A stretch of 64,000 nucleotides of DNA from Streptantibioticus_C sp963761325 (lineage in GTDB: Bacteria > Actinomycetota > Actinomycetes > Streptomycetales > Streptomycetaceae), in NCBI GenBank assembly GCA_963761325.1, contig CAVXGZ010000001.1, positions 744,001 through 808,000 on the forward strand. The letters run 5' to 3'. The stretch's first letter is position 1. Each line of letters starts with the position of its first letter. The notes beneath the pieces are model-generated. The model did not search any database, had not been told where the DNA came from, and worked only from the letters and a program-made list of their open reading frames with translations. Shown here one piece after another: positions 44,436 through 53,000 of this stretch. The position numbers and the translations under genes were made by a program.

Positions 44436-45896
44436 ATGGACACCGCGTCCGCCACCCCGCCGCACACCGGCGGTCTGATAGCCCTGATACCCGGCACCCC
44501 CGGGCTGCTGACCGTCGCGGCGCTCGGGATCGTGCTGCTGCTCTTCCTGATCATCAAACTGCGCCTGCAGCCGTTCGTCGCCCTGCTCGCCGTCTCCATA
44601 GCCGTCGGGCTGGGCGCCGGCCTGAGCGTCACCGAACTGTTCGGCACCGTGCAGAACTCCAGCGCCGTCAGCATCATCCAGTCCGGCATGGGCGGCATCC
44701 TCGGCCAGGTCGCCATCATCATCGGCCTGGGCACCATGCTCGGCGCGATCCTCGAAGTCTCCGGCGGCGCCGAGGTGTTGAGCGCCCGCCTGCTCCACGC
44801 GTTCGGCGAGAAGCGGGCCCCGCTGGCCATGGGACTCACCGGTCTCATCTTCGGCATACCGGTCTTCTTCGACATCGGCATCTTCGTCCTCGCGCCGCTC
44901 GTCTACGCGGCGGCCAAGCGCGGCGGCAAGTCCGTACTGCTCTACGCGCTGCCGCTGCTCGGCGCGCTGTCCATGACCCACGCGTTCCTGCCGCCGCACC
45001 CCGGACCGGTCGCCGCCGCCGCGCTCTTCCACGTGCAACTGGGCTGGCTGATCCTGATCGGCGCGGTGTGCGGCCTGCCCGCGGTGCTCGCCACCTGGGG
45101 CTACGCCACCTGGATAGGCAACCGGATCTTCGTCCCGCTGCCGCAGGACATGGTGGACGCCGCCGCCGAGGCCAAGGAGGCGGTCGCCGAGGACCAGCGC
45201 GCCGCCGGCACCGAGGTGACCGAGGAACCGGTCGCGCTGGCACCGGTGCTGGCCATCATCGGCACCCCGCTGATCCTGATCCTGCTGGCGACGTTCTCCT
45301 CGGTCGCGATGGCCCCCGGCACCGCCCGGTCCGTGCTGGAGTTCTTCGGCGACCCCTCGGTCGCGCTCACCATCGCGCTGCTGCTCGCCTACTACCTGCT
45401 CGGGCTGCGCCGCGGCTGGTCGCGCAAGAGCCTGGAGCGGGTCTCCACCGCCTCGTTGAAGCCGATCGGCAACCTGCTGCTCGTGGTCGGCGCCGGCGGG
45501 GTCTTCGGCGCGGTCCTCAAGGGCAGCGGCGTCGCGGACGCGCTCGCGACCACCTTCCACCACGTGGGCCTGCCGGTCGTGGTGCTCGCCTACCTGCTCT
45601 CCCTGGTGCTGCGGGTCGCCCAGGGCTCGGCCACCGTCGCGATCGTCACCACCGCGGGCATCATCGAGCCCGTCGTCGCCCACGCCCACCTCTCGCAACC
45701 GCACCTGGCCCTCGTCATCACCGCGGTCGGCGCCGGCTCCATCTTCGCCTCGCACGTCAACGACGGCGGCTTCTGGATGGTCGCCAAGTACTTCGGCATC
45801 TCGGAGCGCGACACGCTCAAGTCCTGGACTGTCCTGGAGTCCGTCCTGTCGGTCGCCGGCTTCGCGGTCGCCGCGCTGCTCAGCGTGTTCGTCTGA
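44436..45896 (+). CDS. GntP-family permease (gluconate / D-serine transporter type)
   Basis: A 486-residue transporter with about 12-14 predicted helices. GntP features are LIFGIPVFFDIGIFVLAPLVY, MTHAFLPPHPGPVAAA and, near the end, ASHVNDGGFWMVAKYFG. Members carry gluconate, fructuronate or D-serine (DsdX) with protons. Given the neighbouring D-aminoacylase, deaminase and RidA, a D-amino acid or related acid is the likely cargo. ATG 44436 follows GGAG, 49 bp after ridA, so it ends the operon. Confidence 0.92.
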   Translation: MDTASATPPHTGGLIALIPGTPGLLTVAALGIVLLLFLIIKLRLQPFVALLAVSIAVGLGAGLSVTELFGTVQNSSAVSIIQSGMGGILGQVAIIIGLGTMLGAILEVSGGAEVLSARLLHAFGEKRAPLAMGLTGLIFGIPVFFDIGIFVLAPLVYAAAKRGGKSVLLYALPLLGALSMTHAFLPPHPGPVAAAALFHVQLGWLILIGAVCGLPAVLATWGYATWIGNRIFVPLPQDMVDAAAEAKEAVAEDQRAAGTEVTEEPVALAPVLAIIGTPLILILLATFSSVAMAPGTARSVLEFFGDPSVALTIALLLAYYLLGLRRGWSRKSLERVSTASLKPIGNLLLVVGAGGVFGAVLKGSGVADALATTFHHVGLPVVVLAYLLSLVLRVAQGSATVAIVTTAGIIEPVVAHAHLSQPHLALVITAVGAGSIFASHVNDGGFWMVAKYFGISERDTLKSWTVLESVLSVAGFAVAALLSVFV

Positions 45897-46041
45897 CGCC
45901 GCGGCCCCTCCCCTCTCCGCCACGCCGCCGCCTCGGGTCCGAAGTCCCGCACGCGAGGCCGGCGGAGGCGGGTCGGTGGCGGGCCGCGTTGTCCGAGGGG
46001 ACGGGTTGCTGGACGCCTCGGGCCGTCGCAGACCGGACCAC

Positions 46042-46962
46042 TCACGCCGGCGGTGGCCGCCCCCGCGCATGCGGCCTCCGCTCGGCGCCGACAGGCGCAC
46101 CGCTCGCCCCGACACCGCGCGGACACGTAGACCCTCCGCCCCGAGCTGTTCGACGGCCAGTTTCTCGATCAGGTCGAGTGAGTCGCGGGTGTTCATCGCC
46201 TGGGCCCGTAGCGTGCCGTAGCGCTGTTGCTGGAGGCTCATCTCCTTGGGCGAGTCGATCCACAGGGCGCCTCCGGCATGCTCGACGTAGGCGACCTGCT
46301 CCAACCGGGCGGTCTCCATCAGCAGGGTCGAGCCGGTGAGTCCCGCGTGGTCCTCGCAGTCCATCGGCAACACCTGCACAGCCACGTTGCGGCGCCCCGC
46401 GATCTCCGCGACCCGCACCAACTGCTCCCGCGTCACCTGCCGCCCGCCCACCGGCCGCCGCAGGGCACTCTCCTCGATGACGAACGTGATGCGCGGCAGC
46501 GGCCGGCGGTCCAGCACCGCCGCACGCTTGAGCCGGTCCGCGATCAGCGCGTCGAGGCGGTCGTGGTCCATCACCGGCGCGAACCCGGCGAACGTCGCCC
46601 GCGCGTACGCCTCCGTCTGCATCACCGCCGGGACCGCCATCGCCTCGAAGTACGACAGGAACACCGCCCCCGCTCCGCCTCCGCCACCTCACCCGGAATC
46701 ACCGGACGCCTCACCACCTGCCGCACGAACGGCTCCACCACCTTGATCGAACCCCCGCACCCAGCGCCTCGTCCGCCAACGCGAAGAACGGCTCACGCGG
46801 CCGACGCCGCCCCTGCTCCACCGACGCCACCAACTCCGCCGACACCCGCACCCGCACCGCCAACTCCGCCTGCGTCATCCCCCGCAACCCCCGCCAATGC
46901 TTCAACAACCCACCCAGAACCCGCAACGCCTGACTCGTCTCATCGTCATACTCAGACGCCAT
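46042..46962 (-). pseudogene. XRE/DUF5753 regulator broken at two G5 runs
   Basis: The N-terminal part (from ATG 46962) is a helix-turn-helix: LKHWRGLRGMTQAELAVRVRVSAELVASVEQG. The C-terminal DUF5753 domain reads on in another frame: MAVPAVMQTEAYARATFAG, LRRPVGGRQVTREQLVRVAE and RYGTLRAQAMNTRDSLDLIEKLA. Two single-base losses separate them. Adding one G to the G5 run near 46750 and one to the run near 46674 (minus-strand reading) restores a continuous frame passing through IKVVEPFVRQVVRRPVIPGE and AERGAVFLSYFEAM. Both are homopolymers, so sequencing error and true decay are both possible. The C-terminus after about 46130 is also uncertain. Confidence 0.7.
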
Positions 46963-47404
46963 GGCGTCCCCCAGCAGAGCTCCCCGCGAACCGCCCCGCG
47001 CACGGCGGCAACCCCCGCCCGGACCGTTCGGCCAACGGCAGGAACCACACCGGCCGGATCGCCCACGTCACCTGCGTCCGCCCGCGAGCCATCGTGAAGG
47101 AGAACGGTCTCCCCTCCACCAGCCCGTCAAGCGCGGCGCGACACCGCGACCCGTCCAACCACCGCAACGCACGTGAGCGTTCCACCGCGTCCAACCCGGA
47201 AGCCAGCCCCCGCGCCGCGCCGCGCACCCACCACACGGCCTGCGCCGCACTCACCGCGTCGAACGACGCCACCAACGCCAAGGCGTCATCAATCATGGAC
47301 GCCCGGGCCCAACACTCCGCCCAGAAGCCGGGTTGGGATCGGACGAGTGGTCGTGCGCGTGATGAAAACTCTTGGGCTGCCTGTTTGCTGTATGGGGCCG
47401 CCAT
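46952..47404 (-). CDS. Hypothetical protein overlapping the XRE gene
   Basis: A 150-residue protein of unknown family. Its stop lies 11 bp inside the start of the XRE/DUF5753 gene, which suggests translational coupling and a real gene. The sequence has a helix-rich centre (DDALALVASFDAVSAAQAVWWVRGAARGL in part) and a basic Arg/Gly tail, with no signal or membrane segment. DUF5753 regulators often sit beside a small partner that they antagonise; this is a candidate partner by position only. No ribosome site is obvious before ATG 47404. Confidence 0.5.
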   Translation of the reverse strand: MAAPYSKQAAQEFSSRARPLVRSQPGFWAECWARASMIDDALALVASFDAVSAAQAVWWVRGAARGLASGLDAVERSRALRWLDGSRCRAALDGLVEGRPFSFTMARGRTQVTWAIRPVWFLPLAERSGRGLPPCAGRFAGSSAGGRHGV

Positions 47405-47514
47405 GCAACAACGCTAGAAGCGAATTGGCGGCCCATCAGGGACAAAGTGTCCCCCTGGCTTTGTCAACTACGCTGCCACTCCGACCGATTCGGCCAGCGC
47501 GACGGCTTCGCCCT

Positions 47515-47775
47515 TCAACGGTCCGCTGGTGGTACGCGCCACGCGGCGGCAAGTCCCCTCGCGAAGGGCACGTATCGGATGCCCTCGGGCGAAACGCGGT
47601 GCGCGTGGCTGAGGTAGTGCACGGCCGCCGCCGTGTCACGCCTTTGGTGGTGACCGGCGGCGATGTCGAGAAGCAGTCGGGAACGCCGTTCCAGTGAACC
47701 GATGTGCTCCGGAGAGATCGCCTCAGCCCTCCGCAGAGCCTCGCCCGGAGTCAATAGCCCCACGCTGACGCTCAT
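47515..47775 (-). pseudogene. C-terminal fragment of an XRE-TPR regulator
   Basis: Eighty-six residues starting with MSVSVGLLTPGEALRRAEAI and containing RRSRLLLDIAAGHHQRRDTAAAVHYLSHAHRVSPEG. This is the distal part of the TPR domain of streptomycete XRE-TPR regulators as I recall them, without the helix-turn-helix or the other repeats. The extreme C-terminus has diverged. It has a GGGAT ribosome-like site, so it could still be translated, but it looks like a truncated remnant. One copy of a direct repeat lies just upstream (47790-47844). Confidence 0.55.
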
Positions 47776-47789
47776 CCCGTAATCCCCCG

Positions 47790-47844
47790 TTGACCGAGTG
47801 GATGGGTGTGCACTACGGAACCGCACGGACACGGAGAGCGTACG
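47790..47844 (+). repeat. Imperfect direct repeat, copy 1
   Basis: The stretch around GTGTGCACTACGGAACCGCA recurs at 48226-48282, 436 bp away, with about 75 percent identity over 55 bp and a nearly identical core of 23 bases. Copy 1 lies between the truncated TPR fragment and the interrupted regulator. Confidence 0.7.
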
Positions 47845-48008
47845 GTGGAAGCGACGCCGCGACTTGAAGACCCTGAAAGTTCGCCGGAGGGTGGGGGAGA
47901 GATCCGGTGGCAAGCGTGAGCCGCCCGCCGCCCGCGGCCGTCGTGCGCACCGAAGCAGGCTGGACATCATCCAGCAGCGCGCCGACTTCGTTCGCTGGGA
48001 GCGATGCG

Positions 48009-49498
48009 ATGAGCAAGCGGGAGCCGAACGCCGCCCTCGGCCGCCTGCTCACCGAAACGGGCTGGACATACAGCCAGTTCGCGGCGTCCGTCAATCGACT
48101 GGGTGCGCAGGCCGGTTTGCCGTTGCACGCACGGCTGATCGGCCGGAACTTCCCGCTCCTGTTTCCGCGCCGTGCGCCGACGCGGCGGCCCCGGGATGTT
48201 CGACCTCGTCACCGCGTGACCGTCTCCGTGCGAGTGAATGCGTGTGCACTACGGAACCGCACGGGCACCCAGAGCGGTACGGGAACGACTCCGCGGTGAC
48301 GCACTGGCTCACCGGCACCACACCGCGCGTGCGCGTCCGTCCTCTGATCGCCGAGGCCCTGTCGCGCAGATTGGGCCGTCGCGTCACCCAGAACGAGGCA
48401 GGCTTCCCCGAGGCCGCCGCCACCTCGCCGACGACCGCCGTCGACGGCTTGATCGACCTGGGACGACAGGATATGGACCCGTCGCGCCGCACGATGGTGG
48501 GGCTGAGCGCCGGCCTGTTCTCCGTCGCGCTCACCATCCCCGACTGGCCTGACGTCATCGGCAGGATCGAGGCGGTCCGTACCGGAGGCCGGGCGCACCG
48601 CATCGGGTATTCCGATGTGGACGTCGTGACGGCCATGACCGAGCGAGTCAGTGATCTGGACGACCGGTTCGGCGGTCGTCATGCCAGGCCGATGGCTGCC
48701 GCGTTCCTGGTGAACACGGTTTCCGCCTATCTCCAGGCCGACGCGTCACCGGACGTGCGGCGGGCCATCCTCTCCGCGGCCTCCGATCTCTCCTACCTCA
48801 CCGGGTACATGGCCGTGGACGAGGGGTTGCACGGTCTGGCGCAGCTGTACTACGTCAAGGCGCTGGAGCTCGCCGGAGCGGCAGAGGATCACCTGACCTA
48901 TTGCACGACGCTCCGCGGGATGAGCGTGCAGGCCGTCGACCTGGGGCTGGGGGCTCAGGCGCTGCGCCTCGCCGATGCCGCCGCGGCGGCGGCCCCGCAG
49001 GCCGGGCCGCGCATGCGTGCCTTCCTCGCCGGACAACAGGCCCACTCCGCCGCCCAGACGGGCGACCGGTCCAACGCGCTGGCCTTCATGGCTCAGGCGG
49101 AACGCGCCATGGACATCGCGGAGTCGCAGGCGAAGGCGTTCGGGAGCTACGACCCCGCAGCGCTCAAGCAGCATGAAGCGCAGGTGAAGTTCGCCTTCGG
49201 TGACGTGCGAGGATCCGTGGCCTCCCTGAAGGAGTCGCAGTCCCTCCGTCCCCCCTCCTACCGCCGGGCGAAGGTTCGCCTCGGCGCCCTCCTGGCCGAA
49301 CGCCAGCTCCAGATCGGCCACTTGGAAGCCGCCTGCGCCTCGTGGCACACCGCGTTGGACGACTACCCGCTCGTGCGGTCGGGCAGATGCGACGAGCGCA
49401 TGGCCGAAATGAAGTCACTTCTCCGTCCCCACCTGCGCAACCGTGCCGCCCGCGACCTGTACGAGCGGGCCCGCAGCGTCACCGTCGGCGGCGTCTAG
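48009..49498 (+). pseudogene. Helix-turn-helix/TPR regulator interrupted by 149 bp
   Basis: ATG 48009 starts MSKREPNAALGRLLTETGWTYSQFAASVNRLG, the N-terminal domain of a streptomycete HTH-TPR family (NsdA-like in layout). The homology stops after GLPL (48125) and resumes in another frame at RYGNDSAVTHWLTGTTPR (48275), continuing with DLGRQDMDPSRR, GRHARPMAAAFLVNTV, MAVDEGLHGLAQ, AQTGDRSNAL and SGRCDERM to the end. The 149 bp between (48126-48274) are not a multiple of three, so the frame is broken. A shortened product could start at GTG 48242. The remaining TPR part of about 400 residues is well preserved. Confidence 0.7.
48226..48282 (+). repeat. Imperfect direct repeat, copy 2
   Basis: The second copy of the repeat at 47790-47844, lying at the right end of the 149-bp insertion inside the TPR regulator gene and running a few bases into the resumed coding part. 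It may mark the sequence exchange that broke the gene. Confidence 0.7.
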
Positions 49499-49628
49499 CG
49501 CGGCGGATCCGGGTCGGGCTGAGCCGGCCGGGCGCGGTCCGCTTCCCGCACGGATGCCGCAGGTGCCGGGCCGGCGGACGCGCGAGCCGGAGCCGGGTGC
49601 CGCGAGACCAACCGCAGGCGGAAGTGGC

Positions 49629-50411
49629 TCAGTCGGCGAGCAAGGCGTTCATCCAATGGGCTTCGCGTCGCTCGATGTATTCGGCGTCGTTTCGCCAGGT
49701 ATCGCCGTGGCCTTCGGTCCACAGTTTTCCCCAGGGCTGAGCACCCCGAGCCGCCTGGTCGCGCAGGAAGTCGTGCATCGAACGCGTACGGCGCCCCAGC
49801 AGGGGAACCAGTCGGCGGCGTTCGGCTTCGTCGAGGTCGTAGGCGTCGATGAATACTCGCAGTCGCTCGGCCGCGTCAGGGCGTTGCCAGTCGTGATCCG
49901 CGGACAGCGGGATGAACCCGTGAGCCGCGTACGCGATGTCCCACAGGCGGGAGCCCGGGCCTGCGGTGTCCCAGTCGATGAAGGACCACTGGACATCGTC
50001 TCCGGCCACGAGGTTCCAGGGGGCCAGGTCATGATGGGCGATGATGTCGCCGCCCTCGGCGGGGATCAGCGTCTGCCAGCGGGCGGCGGGCGGCGGCGTG
50101 AAGTCCTGCACGGCATCGTGGAACTCCCGGATCAGCCGCGCGACGCGCGCCAATTGCCGGATTGGTTCCAGCAGGGAGAACCTGTCGGGCCAGACCACCT
50201 GCCCCGGCATGAACGTCAGGACCTCGCGTTCCTGATCGTCGATGCCCAGTGGGCGAGGCGCCGCGCTGAATCCCACCTCGTGCAGGTGGGTGAGCAGGGC
50301 GTGCACCGCGGGAGTCCACGGGCCGATCGGGCGGCGAACGGTGTCTCCGACGCGAACGACACCAGTGCTGACGTTACCTCCGGACAACGGTTCTTCATCG
50401 TCGTGCTGCAT
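49629..50411 (-). CDS. Aminoglycoside phosphotransferase-like kinase
   Basis: A 260-residue protein of the APH/choline-kinase fold. The catalytic loop is HHDLAPWNLV (near 125-134), with the metal-binding FIDWDTAGPGSRLWDIAYAA. The N-terminal lobe is short and lacks a clear glycine-rich loop, as in many family members; VVRVGDTVRRPIGPWTPAV provides the nucleotide-side strand. It stands alone between the degraded regulator region and the chitinase. A resistance role cannot be inferred. Confidence 0.85.
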   Translation of the reverse strand: MQHDDEEPLSGGNVSTGVVRVGDTVRRPIGPWTPAVHALLTHLHEVGFSAAPRPLGIDDQEREVLTFMPGQVVWPDRFSLLEPIRQLARVARLIREFHDAVQDFTPPPAARWQTLIPAEGGDIIAHHDLAPWNLVAGDDVQWSFIDWDTAGPGSRLWDIAYAAHGFIPLSADHDWQRPDAAERLRVFIDAYDLDEAERRRLVPLLGRRTRSMHDFLRDQAARGAQPWGKLWTEGHGDTWRNDAEYIERREAHWMNALLAD

Positions 50412-50579
50412 CGAACCAGGGTGTCGGGTCGAATCGCGGTGATCAGCCCATTAACGGGAGCGTCGGAGTCGGGGCGGAAGCTGAAGAACAAGCATCAGTC
50501 GCTGTTCGCGGCGGCCGTCTACTCCACCCATTCCGGGTCGGTGAGGGATGAGTCGGTCGGGGGTGGCCGGAGACGCGGG

Positions 50580-50608
50580 CGGGGGACGGCCGCCTCGGCC
50601 GTCCCCCG
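50580..50608 (-). terminator. Hairpin terminator after the chitinase gene
   Basis: A perfect 13-bp stem (50580-50592 with 50596-50608) with a CCT loop, 17 bp beyond the chitinase stop on the minus strand. Confidence 0.8.
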
Positions 50609-50625
50609 CTCACGTGCGGGTCGTG

Positions 50626-52173
50626 TTACGGCAGGGCGTGCACGTGGGTGCCGACGCCGTTGGCGAAGGAGTTGCCGTTGGCGGCGTCCCAGTTCGTGGA
50701 CCAGGTCATCGCGCCGCGCAGCGAGGGCCAGGTGGTCGGGGGCTTGAAGGTGCCGCAGGACGTGCCCTGGGTGAGGCAGTCGAGCGCGGCGTTGACCACG
50801 GAGGGGGCGACGTAGCCGCTGCCGGCCGCGCTCGGCGAGGCGGGGACGCCGATGCCCACCTGGGACGGTGACAGGCCGGCCTGGATGGCGGTGCAGGCCA
50901 TCGAGGTGATGAAGTCGACGCTGCCCTCCGAGTACACGCCGCCGTCACAGCCGTTCATCGAACCGGAGTTGTAGTACTGGGTGTTGACGACGGTGAGGAT
51001 GTTCTTGATCTTCAGCGCGGTCGCCAGGTAGTCGCTGGAGGAGTTGAGCATGTCGATGGTCTGCGGGGCCATCGTGATGATCAGGCTCGAACCGGCCATG
51101 GACGACAGGCTGTCGAGGGCTTGGCTCATGTAGGTCGGGTTGATGCCGTTCTCCAGGTCGATGTCGACCCCGTCGAAGCCGTAGGTCTGCATCAGCGAGT
51201 AGACGCTGTTGGCGAAGTTGGTCGCCGAGGTGCCGTCGGTGACCGAGATCGTGCCGTTCTGCCCGCCGACCGAGACGATCACCTTCTTGCCGGCCGCGTG
51301 CAGGGTCTGGATGTCCGCCTTGAACTGCGCGTCGGTGTAGTTCAGGCACGGGTCGAGGCTGAAGGAGACCGCGCCCGGCGTGCTGGTGGCGTTGGCGAAC
51401 GCGACCGCGATGATGTCGTACTGGCTGTTGACGTCCGTCAGCTTCTGCACGGTCGCGCCGTTGCAGAAGTCCTGCCAGTAGCCGGTCACGGCGTGCGTCG
51501 GGATGCCGGGGGTCGAGCCGCCGGTGGAGCCGCCCGTGGAGCCGCCGGTGGTCGTGCCGCCGGTCGTGGTGCCGCTGCTGGTCCCGCTGCTGGTCCCGCT
51601 GGTCGTGCCGCTGGTGCTGCCGCTCGTCGTGCCGCCGGTGCCGCCGCTGCCGGCCGGGCCGGAGAGCGTGACGTCGTCGGCGTAGTACGCGGGCTGGCCG
51701 TACCAGCCGTGCAGGTAGATCGTGACGGACGTGGTGCTCGCGCCGGTGGTGAAGCTGGTGCTCAGCTGCTGGTAGGAGGTCGCCGACGGCGTCCAGGTGG
51801 ACGGGTCGGTGCCGCCGGTGCCGCTGGCGCCGAGGTAGACGTAGGAGCCCTCGACGTACGCGCTCAGCGAGTACGAGGAGCTCGGCTGGACGCTGACGAC
51901 CTGCGAGCACTGCGCGTCGTCGGAGGAGGTGGGGGTCGCCTCCAGCGCGGAACTTCCGCTGTGCACGGGGCTGTTGACCGTCGTGCCGCTTCCCGAGCTG
52001 CACGTCCAGCCGGACAGGCCGGACTCGAAGCCGGCGTTGGAGACGAGGTTGGCGGTCGCGGCTTGCGCGGTGGACATCGAGACGCCGAGTCCGAGCGCGG
52101 CCGCCGAGACCGCGGCGGCCGTCAGCAGAACGAATGTCCGCCGCTCACGGCGGGGATGGCGTGAACCTGACAT
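50626..52173 (-). CDS. Secreted GH18 chitinase with N-terminal carbohydrate-binding domain
   Basis: A 515-residue extracellular chitinase. The signal peptide (RRERRTFVLLTAAAVSAAALGLG to AQA) is followed by a CBM-like beta-sandwich (NLVSNAGFESGLSGWTCSSG to YYADDVTLSGPAG), a Gly/Thr/Ser linker of about 50 residues, and the GH18 barrel. The catalytic motif is GFDGVDIDLENG, with the Glu acid; VIVSVGGQNG and AMTWSTNWD are further barrel elements. ATG 52173 has TGGAGG upstream. A DasR-like box lies 61 bp before the start, so N-acetylglucosamine-linked control is expected. Confidence 0.93.
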   Translation of the reverse strand: MSGSRHPRRERRTFVLLTAAAVSAAALGLGVSMSTAQAATANLVSNAGFESGLSGWTCSSGSGTTVNSPVHSGSSALEATPTSSDDAQCSQVVSVQPSSSYSLSAYVEGSYVYLGASGTGGTDPSTWTPSATSYQQLSTSFTTGASTTSVTIYLHGWYGQPAYYADDVTLSGPAGSGGTGGTTSGSTSGTTSGTSSGTSSGTTTGGTTTGGSTGGSTGGSTPGIPTHAVTGYWQDFCNGATVQKLTDVNSQYDIIAVAFANATSTPGAVSFSLDPCLNYTDAQFKADIQTLHAAGKKVIVSVGGQNGTISVTDGTSATNFANSVYSLMQTYGFDGVDIDLENGINPTYMSQALDSLSSMAGSSLIITMAPQTIDMLNSSSDYLATALKIKNILTVVNTQYYNSGSMNGCDGGVYSEGSVDFITSMACTAIQAGLSPSQVGIGVPASPSAAGSGYVAPSVVNAALDCLTQGTSCGTFKPPTTWPSLRGAMTWSTNWDAANGNSFANGVGTHVHALP

Positions 52174-52233
52174 GGGCGGGCCTCCAGGGGGCGACGCGGG
52201 GCGTCGGGAGGGCGGGAGCTTGGTACGGACCAA

Positions 52234-52249
52234 CGTGGTCCAGACCACT
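52234..52249. promoter_or_regulatory. DasR-responsive element (dre) candidate
   Basis: The sequence CGTGGTCCAGACCACT closely fits the DasR consensus (ACTGGTCTAGACCACT) and the TGGTCCAGACC repeats known before streptomycete chitinase genes. It lies 61 bp before the chitinase start. A second TTGGT/ACCAA inverted repeat (52220-52233) is adjacent. Confidence 0.75.
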
Positions 52250-52261
52250 ACGACTGTCAAG

Positions 52262-52520
52262 GCTCCGGACGCGAATCGCCCCGTGAATCGCCCCGCGCGC
52301 CGCGCCGCGAGCCGCGCCGCGAGTCGCGCCACCGGGGCACCACCGCACCGCGAGCCCAGCCGCCAGGGCACCGCGCCGGGGCACCGCCCCGCGAGCCCCG
52401 CCGCCGGAACACCGCCCCGCGAGCACCGACCCGCGCGACCCGCCGCCGGAGCCCCGCCGCCGGGCCACCGCCCCGCGGCACCCCGCCGCGGCACCCCGCC
52501 GGGGCACCGCCGCCGGCCGT
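52262..52520 (+). repeat. Degenerate GC-rich repeat region
   Basis: Many imperfect copies of CACCGCCCCGCGAGC-like and CGCCGCCGG-like words fill the chitinase-PPOX gap. No frame on either strand codes a recognisable protein; the low-complexity Arg/Gly/Pro translations are by-products. Apart from the two sites next to the chitinase promoter nothing else is seen in this gap. Confidence 0.6.
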
Positions 52521-52545
52521 CAGGGGCCCGGTAGGCTGCCGGACC

Positions 52546-52939
52546 GTGACACTCCCCGACGAACTGCTCGCCCTGCTGCGCCGCCCGAGCACCTGCTACC
52601 TCGCCACCACGATGCCGGACGGCTCGCCGCAGGTGACCCAGACCTGGGTCGACACCGACGGCGAGACACGTCCTGATCAACAGCGTCGCCACCCACGTCA
52701 AGACCCGCAACATCGAGCGCGACCCGCGCGTCGCGCTCACCGTCTCCGACCCGGACCGGCCGTCCCGCTACTTCCAGGTGCGCGGCCGGGTGGTCGAGGT
52801 CGGCACCGAGGGCGCGGTCGACCACATCGAGGAGCTGGCCCACAAGTACCTCGGCGGCCCCTACCCCTGGTACGGCGGCCGCGACCAGGTGCGGGTCCGG
52901 TTCGTCATCCGGCCGGAGAGCGTCAGCAGCATGGGCTGA
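52546..52939 (+). pseudogene. PPOX-class F420/FMN-dependent oxidoreductase, one-base frameshift
   Basis: The first 40 residues (LPDELLALLRRPSTCYLATTMPDGSPQVTQTWVDTDGE) are the start of a split-barrel PPOX-class protein. After GGC GAG an extra A at about 52666 shifts the frame. Removing it gives LINSVATHVKTRNIERDPRVALTV and YFQVRGRVVEVGTEG, ending in SVSSMG at 52939, about 130 residues in total and the usual family length. The third-position bias stays intact after the shift, so the lesion is recent or is a sequencing error. The extra base is not in a homopolymer. Confidence 0.8.
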
Positions 52940-53000
52940 ACCGCGGCGCGGCGCGGTAAACCGGTTGCCGCCCGCGCCGCGCGCCGTGACGCTGGACGCG

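Noticed and set aside
44253..46041. Minus-strand continuation of the DUF5753 reading frame across the GntP gene
   Set aside because: The sequence becomes Asp/Glu/Arg-rich low complexity opposite a well-supported permease gene, so it is an antisense artefact.
47815..47840. Repeat core as a tRNA 3' end/attachment site
   Set aside because: There is no TPsiC-loop sequence, acceptor stem or CCA, and no integrase gene in the window.
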